Below are positions 32,035-40,603 of a stretch of DNA of 60,866 bases, piece by piece. A program made the translations under genes and the position numbers. Under the pieces are notes generated by a model. The model did no database searches. It was not told where the DNA came from and saw only the letters and a program-made list of their open reading frames with translations. Origin of the DNA: JAURVT01 sp049059935 (lineage in GTDB: Bacteria > Actinomycetota > Actinomycetes > Propionibacteriales > Nocardioidaceae); contig NZ_JBMGQR010000021.1 in the NCBI RefSeq assembly GCF_049059935.1, positions 1 through 60,866 on the forward strand, given 5' to 3'. The number at the start of each line of letters is the position of its first letter. Positions within the stretch are counted from its first letter, which is position 1.

Positions 32035-33146
32035 GGGGTCGCTTTCGGGTCAGCCGGGAGTGGGGGACGCTTGGCGGCCTCGGCCGCCTGCTTGACGGCC
32101 TGGGCGTGGGCGAGGGTGGTCACGAGGACGGCACCGGGGGTGTCGACGACGACGGCGTCGCGCAGACCCACGACGGCGACGCGGCGCCCGGACGTGGAGA
32201 CCACGAGGCCGTCGGAGTCGACGTCGATGACGCCCTCGGCGTTGCCGAGCAGACGCAGGGTGCCCTCGTCGCCGAGGAGGCCGGCGAGGGAGGCGTAGTC
32301 GCCGACGTCGTCCCAGCCGAACGTGCCGGGCACGGTGGCGATGCCGCCGGCGGCGGCGACGGGCTCGGCGATGGCGTGGTCGATCGCGATCTTGGTGAGG
32401 GTCGGCCACACGCGGGTGAGCACCGCGTCGCGGTCGGACGAGCCCCAGGCGTCGGCGATCTCGGCGATGCCCTCGGCCAGGCGCGGCTGCTGGTCGGCGA
32501 GGTGCTTGAGCAGCACGTCGGCGCGGGCGACGAACATGCCGGCGTTCCAGGTGAAGCGGCCCGTCGCGAGGTACTCGGCGGCCGTGGCGGCGTCGGGCTT
32601 CTCGACGAACCGCGCGACGGCGTGCCCGTCGGACGCGCCCTCGACCTCGAGGGCGTCACCGGCCTCGACGTACCCGAAGGCGGTGGACGGCTCGGTCGGC
32701 GCGATGCCGATGGTGCAGACCCACCCGTCGCGGGCGAGCGCGGCCGCCTGGGTGACGGCGTCGTCGAACGCCGCGGAGTCGGTGATGACGTGGTCGGCGG
32801 CGAAGGACGCGACGACGGCGTCGGGGTCCTCGCGGGCGATGATCGCCGCGGCGAGGCCGATGGCGGGCATCGAGTCGCGCGGGGACGGCTCGCGCACCAC
32901 CTGGTCGGCCTGCAGGTCGGGCAGCTGCGCGGCCACCTTGTCGCCGTGGACGGCGCCGGTGACGACGTGCACGCCCTCGGCGCCGACGAGCGGCACGAGA
33001 CGGTCGTAGGTCTGCTGCAGCAGCGTGCGTCCGGCCCCGGTGAGGTCGAGCAGGAACTTGGGGTGGTCGGCGGTCGACAGGGGCCACAGCCTCGTGCCGG
33101 CGCCGCCGGCCGGGATGATCGCGTGCAGGCCCTCGACGCGGCTCAC
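32031..33146 (-). CDS. manC: mannose-1-phosphate guanylyltransferase
   Basis: 371 residues from GTG 33146. The pyrophosphorylase signature AIIPAGGAGTRLWPLSTADH is at the start, with FVEKPD in the middle and GTFGWDDVGDY near the sugar site. It lacks the C-terminal isomerase domain of bifunctional enzymes, which is supplied by the separate manA just upstream. It makes GDP-mannose from GTP and mannose-1-phosphate. Overlaps of 4 nt at both ends tie it to manA and the glycosyltransferase. Confidence 0.93.
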   Translation of the reverse strand: MSRVEGLHAIIPAGGAGTRLWPLSTADHPKFLLDLTGAGRTLLQQTYDRLVPLVGAEGVHVVTGAVHGDKVAAQLPDLQADQVVREPSPRDSMPAIGLAAAIIAREDPDAVVASFAADHVITDSAAFDDAVTQAAALARDGWVCTIGIAPTEPSTAFGYVEAGDALEVEGASDGHAVARFVEKPDAATAAEYLATGRFTWNAGMFVARADVLLKHLADQQPRLAEGIAEIADAWGSSDRDAVLTRVWPTLTKIAIDHAIAEPVAAAGGIATVPGTFGWDDVGDYASLAGLLGDEGTLRLLGNAEGVIDVDSDGLVVSTSGRRVAVVGLRDAVVVDTPGAVLVTTLAHAQAVKQAAEAAKRPPLPADPKATP

Positions 33147-34381
33147 GTGGGCGTCCGTCCGATGGCCAGGCGCCCGGTGCCTCGCACCTCGACGCCCGAC
33201 TCGGTGCCGTCGACGAACACGGCGTCGCCGCGGTGCAGCTGCGCCTTGCCGTCGGCGGTGACGAGGTCGACCGAGCCCACCAGGCACACCGCGATCTGCG
33301 GCGCCCGCGGCAGCGTGACCGGCTGCGGCCCCACCTCGTGCACGGCGAGCTCGAACTCCTCGACCGGCGGGCGGAACACCCGCAGCCCGCCCTCGTCCAC
33401 CGCCGGCGCGATGGTGGGCGGCAGCACCGGCGTGAACGCGGTGATCTCGAGCAGCTCGTCGACGTCGACGTGCTTGGGGGTGAGCCCCGCACGCAGGACG
33501 TTGTCGGACGAGGCCATGATCTCGACGCCGAACCCGGACGTGTACGCGTGGACGACGCCCGCGTCGATGAACATCGCCTCGCCGGGCGCGAGCACCACGT
33601 GGTTGAGCAGCAGCGTGACGAGGACGCCGGGGTCGTCGGGGTACTGGTCGATCAGGGGGCCGAGCGCGGCGTACACGCGGATCGACTCGCGCTCCACCTC
33701 GTCGGCCGCGACCGTCTCGGGACGCAGGCGCGGGTTGGGGCGGTGCGACGACGCCTCGGCCATCGCCGCGGCCACCTGCACCTCGTGCATGCGTCCGGCG
33801 AGGTCGGGGCCGTGCATCGCGAGGATCCAGGTGACGGTCTCGTGCAGGGTGGCGGCGGGGTCGTCGCTCTGCTCGAACCGGGCGGCCACCTCGTTGAGCC
33901 ACGGGACGCCGAGGCCGCGCAGGATCGCCGCGGTCTTGAGCACGTCGCGGAAGCCCGCCATGCCCTCGAAGCGGGTGAGCGCGTAGATCATCTCGGGCTT
34001 GTGCGACTCGTCCTGGTAGCTGCGCTCGGGTGCGCTGATCGGGATGCCGGCGGCGTCCTGCTCGGCGAACCGACGACGCGCGCGCTCGGTGGTGGGGTGC
34101 ACCTGCAGCGACAGCGGCTCGGCGGCCGCCAGCAGCTTCATCAGGTAGGGGAGGCGGTCGCCGCGGGCGGCGAGGTCGGCACCGAGGAACGTCTCGGCGT
34201 CGGCCGCGATCGCCTCGTGCAGCGGACGCGCGTCGTCGAGGACGGACGGGGCGCCGGGGTGCGCGCCGAGCCACATCTCGGCGACCTTGTCGCCGCCGAA
34301 GTCCAGGCCGCACATGCGGGCGATGTGCGTGCGGGAGCCCCACGCGTACTTGCGTACGGGGTTGTCGAGCCGACGAAGCAT
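33143..34381 (-). CDS. manA: mannose-6-phosphate isomerase, class I
   Basis: 412 residues from ATG 34381, with AGAGGAGG upstream. Type I PMI motifs: AEMWLGAHPGAPS, LSLQVHPTTERA with the zinc ligands Gln/His, SYQDESHKPEM, which holds the Glu/His, and DAGVVHAYTSGFGVEIMASSD near the C-terminal cupin. It interconverts fructose-6-P and mannose-6-P. It is the first gene of manA-manC-GT. The mutase that should link the two reactions is not in this operon. Confidence 0.94.
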   Translation of the reverse strand: MLRRLDNPVRKYAWGSRTHIARMCGLDFGGDKVAEMWLGAHPGAPSVLDDARPLHEAIAADAETFLGADLAARGDRLPYLMKLLAAAEPLSLQVHPTTERARRRFAEQDAAGIPISAPERSYQDESHKPEMIYALTRFEGMAGFRDVLKTAAILRGLGVPWLNEVAARFEQSDDPAATLHETVTWILAMHGPDLAGRMHEVQVAAAMAEASSHRPNPRLRPETVAADEVERESIRVYAALGPLIDQYPDDPGVLVTLLLNHVVLAPGEAMFIDAGVVHAYTSGFGVEIMASSDNVLRAGLTPKHVDVDELLEITAFTPVLPPTIAPAVDEGGLRVFRPPVEEFELAVHEVGPQPVTLPRAPQIAVCLVGSVDLVTADGKAQLHRGDAVFVDGTESGVEVRGTGRLAIGRTPT

Positions 34382-34431
34382 CGACGGCCTCCTCTGATCT
34401 CGTGCGGGGTGGTGGCCCCACGGGTCGTGGT

Positions 34432-35040
34432 TCAGCCTACGGACGTGGTGGCCCGGTCGGGCCGGCTCGCGGTGGTCGGGCGGGCGGGGGTGACGAGCCC
34501 GACGCCGGCCACCACGAGCAGTGCGGCGACGTGGACGGCGTACGGGACGGCGACGTCGACCGTCGAGAGCGGCCACACCAGCGGCAGGCCGTCCCCGGTG
34601 CCGAGGTCGCGGGTGAAGTGCAGCGTGACGCCCGCCGCCACGGCGAGCAGCACCGGACGGGCCCGGGTCACCAGCACCGCGAGCGCGACGAGCACGAGCG
34701 GCGTCAGCAGCGAGTGGGTGAACGGCCGCGACATCGGCGACGCGGCCATCGCGTCGACCCCGAGGAACAGCGGCACGTGGTCGACGTCGATCAGCGTGGA
34801 CGACGCCAGCACCACCAGCGACAGGCCGGGGTGGTCGCGACACCACCGCGGCACCAGCGCCAGCAGCACGACGGCGGTGGTGGCCAGGTGCGCGGGCTCG
34901 TCGAGCAGCCCGGTCCACAGGACGTGGAACGGCACCTGGCTGCTCACCGCGTCGAGCGCGAGCACCAGGGCGACGAGCGCGAGCGGGAGCCAGCGCGTGG
35001 CGACGGCGGTGTCCCACCATCGCTGCAGCGTGGGGCGCAC
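34432..35040 (-). CDS. YdjM-type membrane metal-dependent hydrolase family protein
   Basis: 202 residues with about four TM helices. The DUF457/YdjM pattern is visible: STLIDVDHVP, then SRPFTHSLLTPLVLVAL, then LHFTRDLGTGDGLPLVWPLS, whose His and Asp residues would bind metal in the membrane. Substrate is unknown; related YdjM is LexA-controlled in E. coli, but I see no LexA box here. GTG start at 35040. It is 50 nt upstream of manA on the same strand and may be read with it. Confidence 0.75.
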   Translation of the reverse strand: MRPTLQRWWDTAVATRWLPLALVALVLALDAVSSQVPFHVLWTGLLDEPAHLATTAVVLLALVPRWCRDHPGLSLVVLASSTLIDVDHVPLFLGVDAMAASPMSRPFTHSLLTPLVLVALAVLVTRARPVLLAVAAGVTLHFTRDLGTGDGLPLVWPLSTVDVAVPYAVHVAALLVVAGVGLVTPARPTTASRPDRATTSVG

Positions 35041-35181
35041 GCGGGCTCCGTCCGTCGGGTGGTCAGGTCCCTGCCGATGCTACGGACGTACTCGCCGGTC
35101 ACCTGCCGCCTGGAGCGTGACGCTGCGCACCAGTCACCCATTCGGCTGACAACTGGTCAAAATGGACGAGAGACTGTCGTC

Positions 35182-36783
35182 ATGACCTTCGTGCGCTCGC
35201 TCAGCCGGCTGGCGCAGGCCAAGCCGAGGAAGAAACGCAGGAAGAAGCCGAAGGCCAAGAAGAAGCCGAAGAAGAAGAAGGTCGTCGCCAAGCCGACCCC
35301 GAAGCCGACTCCCAAGCCGGTGCCCAGGCCTGCGCCGTACGTGCCCCCGGCCGTGCTGGCGGCGGCCGACCAGCACCTGGTGGCGCGCTTCACCTTCGGG
35401 CACACGCCGCAGCTGGCGGCGGCCGTCACCGCCGCGGGCGGGGGACGGGCGTGGTTCGCCCGGCAGCTCACGCTCACGTCCGACCCGGCCGTGGCGCGCG
35501 TCGACGCGCAGGCCTGGTGGCCGTCGATCGCCAAGGCCGCGCCCGAGCAGTGGAAGGACCACCAGGCGGGCCGCCGGATGACGTACCAGAACGGCGGCGA
35601 CCTGGTGCGCCTCAGCCTGGTGCGCAAGATCCTGGCCGAGCACCAGGTGCTCGAGGTGATGGCCGACTTCTGGCTCAACCACCTCTACGTGCCCGCCGGC
35701 GAGGACCGCTCGGGCCCGTGGCGCCGCGACTACGAGGACCTCGTGCGGCGTCACGCCCTGGGCAACGTCGCCGACCTCGTCGCGGCGGCCGTCGTCCACC
35801 CCGCGATGACGGGCTTCCTCACCAACTACTCCAACACCCGCTTCGGCCTCGACGAGAACCTCGGACGCGAGGTGCTCGAGCTGCACACCGTGGGCCGTCT
35901 GGCCGGGTACACCGAGGACGACGTCAAGACGTCGGCGCGCATCCTCACCGGCTTCAAGCTGGACGCGTTCCGCACCTTCGAGGCGAGCTACCGGCCGTCG
36001 GACCACTACACGGGCCGCGTGTCGGTGCTCGGGTTCGAGCACGCGAACACCGACCCGGACGGCCGCGCCGTCACGGACGCCTACCTGCGCCACCTCGCCC
36101 TCCACCCGAGCACCGCGCAGCGCATCGCGCGCAAGCTGTGCGTCCGGTTCGTCTCGGACGACCCGTCGGCGGCGGTCGTCGCGGCGGTGCGGGCGGCGTA
36201 CACGTCGTCGAGGGGCGACGTGCGTGCGTGCCTGCGCGCGCTGGTCGCCCATCCCGACTTCTGGGCCTCGGCCGGTCGCAAGGTGCGCAACGCCACCGAG
36301 GACGTGGTCGCCTCGGCGCGCGCCGTCGGCGCCGTCCCGACCAGGCCGGGCGCCGAGGGCCAGACGTTCGGCACCCACCTGATCTGGATGACGCAGGGGG
36401 TCGGCATGCGTCCGTACAGCTGGCCGCGCCCGGACGGCGAGCCCTCCAACGGCTCGGCATGGTCGGGCCCCACCCGCTGGCTGCGGTCGTGGAACGGACG
36501 GTTCCTGATGTCGCAGGACGGGTGGCGCAGCACGGACGTCACGCGTCGCACCGCCGCCGCGAGCCTGCCGACCGTCTGGCCCCGGACGCTCGCCGAGGTC
36601 ACCGACCACGTGAGCCGCGTCAGCCTCGGCGCGGTCGCGACGGCCACCGAGAAGGCCGCCGTGGCCACCGCCCTCGGCAAGCCGCAGACCACGTCGTACC
36701 GGACGGCGGCGTCCGTCGACGCCCAGACGCTCGCGATGGTGCGCGGCGTGCTCATGAACTCGCCCCGCCACCTGATGCGCTGA
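35182..36783 (+). CDS. DUF1800 family protein with polybasic N-terminus
   Basis: 533 residues from ATG 35182. The first ~55 residues are remarkable: residues 14-33 hold 13 Lys and 3 Arg, then KPTPKPTPKP-like repeats to about 50. No ordinary signal peptide is visible. The DUF1800 body follows, with LVARFTFGHTP, DFWLNHLYVP, NENLGREVLELHTVG-like DENLGREVLELHTVG, and RIARKLCVRFVSDDP. DUF1800 proteins come with DUF1501 proteins and have no settled function. The next gene overlaps it by 1 nt. Confidence 0.88.
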   Translation: MTFVRSLSRLAQAKPRKKRRKKPKAKKKPKKKKVVAKPTPKPTPKPVPRPAPYVPPAVLAAADQHLVARFTFGHTPQLAAAVTAAGGGRAWFARQLTLTSDPAVARVDAQAWWPSIAKAAPEQWKDHQAGRRMTYQNGGDLVRLSLVRKILAEHQVLEVMADFWLNHLYVPAGEDRSGPWRRDYEDLVRRHALGNVADLVAAAVVHPAMTGFLTNYSNTRFGLDENLGREVLELHTVGRLAGYTEDDVKTSARILTGFKLDAFRTFEASYRPSDHYTGRVSVLGFEHANTDPDGRAVTDAYLRHLALHPSTAQRIARKLCVRFVSDDPSAAVVAAVRAAYTSSRGDVRACLRALVAHPDFWASAGRKVRNATEDVVASARAVGAVPTRPGAEGQTFGTHLIWMTQGVGMRPYSWPRPDGEPSNGSAWSGPTRWLRSWNGRFLMSQDGWRSTDVTRRTAAASLPTVWPRTLAEVTDHVSRVSLGAVATATEKAAVATALGKPQTTSYRTAASVDAQTLAMVRGVLMNSPRHLMR

Positions 36784-38051
36784 TGGAGACCCCCATGACG
36801 CCCGACGCCGCCTGCTGCGACGACTACCGCCTCTCGCGGCGGACCCTGCTGCGCTCCGCGGGTGCCGCGGCGGCCGCAGGCGCCGTCACCAGCGTGTTCG
36901 GCGGCGCGGTCGTGCAGACCGTGTACGGCGCGACGCCCGGCCAGGGCAACGTCCTGCTCCTGCTGTCGCTGCGCGGCGGCGTGGACGGCATGTCGATGGT
37001 CGTGCCGTACGCCGAGAAGTCGTACTACGCGGCCCGTCCGTCGATCGCGGTGCAGGCGTCACGGCTGATCGCGACCGACGGGACCTTCGGGCTGCACCCG
37101 GCGTTCGCGCCGCTGGAGCAGATGTGGACCTCGAGGCGGTTCGCCGCGATCCAGGCGGTCGGGCTGCCCGTGGCCAACCGCAGCCACTTCGAGGCGATGG
37201 AGCTGATCGAGGACGCCGACCCCACCTCGGACGAGCGGGTGGGCTGGGTGAACCGCATGATCGCCGGGTTCGGCAGCACCGACCCGTTCGAGGGCGTGCA
37301 CCTGAGCGGCCCCCAGACGCCCACCGCGCTGTACGGGCCCGAGCCGACCCTGGCGACGTCCGACCTGGCCGACCTCGACCTGCCGTACGCCTGGGACTCG
37401 GGCCTGCGGACGCGCCTGCGCAGCGCGTTCGGGTCGCTCTACGCCGGACGCGACGACCTCGCGGGCGACGGCGGGTCGCTCGCGCTCGCCGTGGCCGACC
37501 GCGCCCGCCGCAGCGCGGTGACCGTCAAGCCGCAGGGCGGCGCGTCCTACTCCGGCGACGACCTGGGCAAGGCGCTGGCGCAGGCGGCTGCGTCCGTCCG
37601 GTCCGGGCTCGGGGTGCGCGCGCTCAGCATCGACTACGGCAGCTGGGACCACCACGAGGGCCTCGCGGGACGCATGAGCGTGATGGTCGCCAACCTCGCG
37701 CGCAACCTGGCGGCGTTCTTCGACGACCTCGGCGACCTGGGCGACCGGGTCACCGTCGTGACGATGTCGGAGTTCGGGCGCCGGCTGCAGCAGAACGGGT
37801 CGGCCGGGCTCGACCACGGCCACGGCAACTGCGTGCTCGTGCTCGGTGGCGGCGTGCGCGGCGGGCAGTACTACGGCACGTGGCCGCAGCTGGCGTCCGG
37901 CGACCTGCTCGACGCCGACCTCGCGGTGACGACCGACTTCCGCGCCGTGCTCGCCGAGATCCTCGACCGGCGGTTCCCCGAGGTCTCGCTCGCCTCGGTG
38001 TTCCCCGGGGCCGGCTACAGCCGCGCGTCCGCCCTGGGGTTCGTCGCCTGA
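36783..38051 (+). CDS. DUF1501 family protein, Tat-exported
   Basis: 422 residues from ATG 36783, or ATG 36795 as an alternative. A twin-arginine signal is clear: LSRRTLLRSAGAAAAAGAV. The DUF1501 (sulfatase-like, phosphatase-like) body has LLLLSLRGGVDGMSMVVP, FGLHPAFAPL, ALSIDYGSWDHH, VVTMSEFGRRLQQNGSAGLD and HGHGNCVLVLGGGVRGG. Asp and His in these loops could hold metals. It is translated with DUF1800 through the TGATG overlap, so they probably act together at the cell surface. Confidence 0.9.
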   Translation: METPMTPDAACCDDYRLSRRTLLRSAGAAAAAGAVTSVFGGAVVQTVYGATPGQGNVLLLLSLRGGVDGMSMVVPYAEKSYYAARPSIAVQASRLIATDGTFGLHPAFAPLEQMWTSRRFAAIQAVGLPVANRSHFEAMELIEDADPTSDERVGWVNRMIAGFGSTDPFEGVHLSGPQTPTALYGPEPTLATSDLADLDLPYAWDSGLRTRLRSAFGSLYAGRDDLAGDGGSLALAVADRARRSAVTVKPQGGASYSGDDLGKALAQAAASVRSGLGVRALSIDYGSWDHHEGLAGRMSVMVANLARNLAAFFDDLGDLGDRVTVVTMSEFGRRLQQNGSAGLDHGHGNCVLVLGGGVRGGQYYGTWPQLASGDLLDADLAVTTDFRAVLAEILDRRFPEVSLASVFPGAGYSRASALGFVA

Positions 38052-38156
38052 GACCACCCCTGTGACCAAGCCCTCGCGGTCGTGGTCCCCGGTGTGCGGG
38101 ACGTCGCCCCTAGGGTCGGGGACGTCCGTCGTCCGCGCCGTCTTGGGGGTCCGTCC

Positions 38157-39149
38157 GTGCCGCACCGCGCGCTCGTGCCGCTCGCCCTCGCCCTGGTGCT
38201 GGTGACGACCGCCTGCAGCCTGCCCGGCGGCGACGACCCCCGTCCTCAGAAGGCCGCGCGTTCCTGCGTCTACACCTCGCACCACGTGAGCCAGGTGGCG
38301 AAGGACTCCGAGCTGATGGGCGTCGACTTCGACTGCGTGCTCGTGTTCAACGACAACGCGACCAGCTGGCAGGGCGTCGAGGAGCCCTGGTTCACCGTGC
38401 ACGGCGACGACGACTTCCGCTGGGACAAGTGGGTGCAGCGCGACCCGTCCCGCACCCTGGTGATCGCCCAGACGCTGATCCCCGAGGGGGCTCCGTGGGA
38501 CTGGCGCGAGCGCGGCGCGGCCGGGCAGTACGACGACTACTTCGAGACCCTCGGACGCAACCTCGTCCGCTCCGGCCTCGGCGGCTCGGTGATCCGTCTC
38601 GCGCACGAGGGCAACGGCGACTGGTTCAAGCACGACATCGGCTCGACGACCGAGCAGCGCCGTGACTGGGCGACGTACTGGGCGCGCGCCGCACGGATCC
38701 TCAAGTCCACGCCCGGGTCGAGCTTCACCATGGACCTGACGGTCGCCGCCGGCCCGCCCGTCGTCCCGCTCGAGCAGTGGTACCCCGGCGACGACGTGGT
38801 CGACGTCATCGGCGCCGACTTCTACGACCGGGTGCCGGACGACGCCCCGCAGTCACAGCCCGAGCGCTGGACGTACCAGCGCACGCAGCCCGGCGGTCTC
38901 GAGAGCGTGCTCGCGTTCGCCCAGCGCCACGACAAGCCGATCAGCGTCCCCGAGTGGGGCCTGGCCGCGCGCGACGTGGGCGGCGCCGGCGACGACCCGG
39001 CGTTCGTCCGCAACATGCTGGCCTTCGTCAAGGCCAACGACACGATGTACCAGGGCTACTGGAACAAGTCCGACAGCCCGAGCAACCTGCGCGAGAACCC
39101 CGACTCGCTGGCGGAGTACCGGGCGCTGCTCGGCGCGCGTCCGGAGTGA
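38157..39149 (+). CDS. lipoprotein glycoside hydrolase (GH26-like TIM barrel)
   Basis: 330 residues from GTG 38157. A lipoprotein signal leads to Cys20 (LVTTAC). The barrel has RLAHEGNGDWF, with Glu151 as the probable acid/base, and SVPEWGLA, with Glu266 as the probable nucleophile, at strands 4 and 7 as in clan GH-A. Conserved aromatics (WYPGDDVVDVIGADFYDR) line the cleft. GH26 enzymes cut beta-mannans or related glycans; in an exopolysaccharide region it may trim the polymer. A possible -10 (TAGGGT) is at 38111-38116. Confidence 0.8.
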   Translation: MPHRALVPLALALVLVTTACSLPGGDDPRPQKAARSCVYTSHHVSQVAKDSELMGVDFDCVLVFNDNATSWQGVEEPWFTVHGDDDFRWDKWVQRDPSRTLVIAQTLIPEGAPWDWRERGAAGQYDDYFETLGRNLVRSGLGGSVIRLAHEGNGDWFKHDIGSTTEQRRDWATYWARAARILKSTPGSSFTMDLTVAAGPPVVPLEQWYPGDDVVDVIGADFYDRVPDDAPQSQPERWTYQRTQPGGLESVLAFAQRHDKPISVPEWGLAARDVGGAGDDPAFVRNMLAFVKANDTMYQGYWNKSDSPSNLRENPDSLAEYRALLGARPE

Positions 39150-39250
39150 CCCGGCGGTAACCGACGGCGGCCTCCGCCATCTGGGTCAGGTGGGGCGTGA
39201 GTCCCGTCGCACCGGGCCTGCGGGGTGGCTGTAAACGTCCGTTCCGCCCC

Positions 39251-39256
39251 TAGGGT
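39251..39256 (+). promoter_or_regulatory. -10 for the leaderless upstream ORF and flippase
   Basis: TAGGGT with a 7-nt spacer to ATG 39264. It would make the 20-codon ORF the first thing translated on the flippase mRNA. The rest of the gap 39150-39250 shows nothing clear. Confidence 0.6.
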
Positions 39257-39263
39257 GAAAGCC

Positions 39264-39326
39264 ATGGCCATCCCCACCCTGCGGCGCTCCCGACGTCCGT
39301 CCGCGGCCAGGGGCTCCACCGCGTGA
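39264..39326 (+). CDS. 20-residue basic upstream ORF overlapping the flippase start
   Basis: ATG 39264 to TGA 39324-39326: MAIPTLRRSRRPSAARGSTA, with five Arg among 20 residues. Its stop overlaps the flippase GTG as GTGA, so a ribosome ending here can restart on the flippase. No SD lies before the flippase GTG, which makes such coupling plausible. The peptide itself has no recognised function. Confidence 0.6.
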   Translation: MAIPTLRRSRRPSAARGSTA

Positions 39327-40603
39327 GCCGCCTGGCCGAGATGCGGCGCACCGTGACCGAGAACGTCACCGAGTCGCTGTTCCGCAACGCGTTCTTCCTG
39401 TCGGCCAGTGCCGCGGTGACGTCGGGCTTCGGGTTCGTCTTCTGGACCATCTGTGCCCGCCTGTACCCCTCGGCCGAGGTCGGCTACGCCACCGCGCTGA
39501 TCTCCGCGGCGGGCCTGGTCGCGTCCGTCGCGAGCCTGGGCCTGACGCGCACCGTCGTGCGGTTCCTGGCCGCCAGCCCGAACCAGAGCGTGACCATCTC
39601 GACGATGCTCACGTTCGTCAGCATGACGAGCATCGTGGTGTCGATCGTGGTGGCGGTGCTGCTGCCCGTGTTCGGCGTCGTGACGCTGGGGCCGGCGGCG
39701 TTCGTGCTGTTCGTGCTCGCGGGCTTCATCTCCAGCTTCAAGGGGATGATCGACAACGTCTTCATCGCCCGGCGCGCGGCCGACCGGACGTTCACCGAGA
39801 ACTTCATCGGCGGCCTGAGCCGCGTCGTCCTGCCCTTCACGCTGATCGGCGCCGGCTCGCTCGGCGTCTTCGGCGCGCACGTCGCGTCGCTCGTCGTCTC
39901 GTGCCTGGTGGGCATCGTCCTGCTGACGCGCCTCGGGCACGACTGGCGCGCGCGTCCCCGCTTCGGCGACATGCAGGGCAAGTGGCACTTCTCGCTGGGC
40001 AGCTACGCGTCCGACCTGATCGGCAACCTGCCCACCATGCTGCTGCCGCTGATCATCACCGCCCGGCTCGGCGCCAGCGAGGCCGCCTACTGGTACATGG
40101 CGATGATGATCGCGACCTTCGTGTTCCTGGTGTGCCAGTCGGTGAGCCAGTCGCTGCTCGCGGAGGTGTCGAGCGACGAGGCCAACATGCTCGCCCACCT
40201 CAAGCGCGCGAGCCGGCTGATCCTGCTGGGCGTCGGCCCCGTCGTCGTCGTGCTCTACGTGGCGGCGCCGCACATCCTGCTGATCTTCGGCGAGGAGTAC
40301 CAGCACGCGACCCCCGCGCTGCGGCTGATGCTCGCGTCCACGGTGCTGATCGCCACCAACTACGTCACCGGCACCGTGCTCAACATCTACAAGAAGGTCG
40401 GCTGGATCGCGATCGTCAACGCGATCAACGCCGCCATCGTCCTGGCCCTGGCCGCCACGGTGATGACCGACCTGACCAGCCTGGGCTTCATCTGGATCGT
40501 CGGCGAGGTCGCCAACGCGTCGTTGTTCTGCCTCGGTGCGTGGTTGGCGCTCAAGAACGACCCGGCCGTGCCGTGGAGGGGACGCGAGCGTGTCGACGTC
40601 TGA
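39323..40603 (+). CDS. Wzx/MATE-type polysaccharide flippase
   Basis: 426 residues with about 12 TM helices of the polysaccharide-transporter branch of the MOP superfamily. The N-terminus has FRNAFFLSASAAVTSGFGFV and WTICARLYPSAEVGYATALI, the usual oligosaccharide-flippase opening; helix 7 starts with GNLPTMLLPLIITARLG. It should flip lipid-linked oligosaccharide across the membrane. GTG 39323 is set by the GTGA overlap with the upstream ORF. The GT14-like gene overlaps its end by 14 nt. Confidence 0.85.
   Translation: MSRLAEMRRTVTENVTESLFRNAFFLSASAAVTSGFGFVFWTICARLYPSAEVGYATALISAAGLVASVASLGLTRTVVRFLAASPNQSVTISTMLTFVSMTSIVVSIVVAVLLPVFGVVTLGPAAFVLFVLAGFISSFKGMIDNVFIARRAADRTFTENFIGGLSRVVLPFTLIGAGSLGVFGAHVASLVVSCLVGIVLLTRLGHDWRARPRFGDMQGKWHFSLGSYASDLIGNLPTMLLPLIITARLGASEAAYWYMAMMIATFVFLVCQSVSQSLLAEVSSDEANMLAHLKRASRLILLGVGPVVVVLYVAAPHILLIFGEEYQHATPALRLMLASTVLIATNYVTGTVLNIYKKVGWIAIVNAINAAIVLALAATVMTDLTSLGFIWIVGEVANASLFCLGAWLALKNDPAVPWRGRERVDV

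Noticed and set aside
34432..35100. SOS control of the YdjM-like gene
   Set aside because: The E. coli relative is LexA-regulated, but I found no GAAC-N4-GTTC upstream of 35040.
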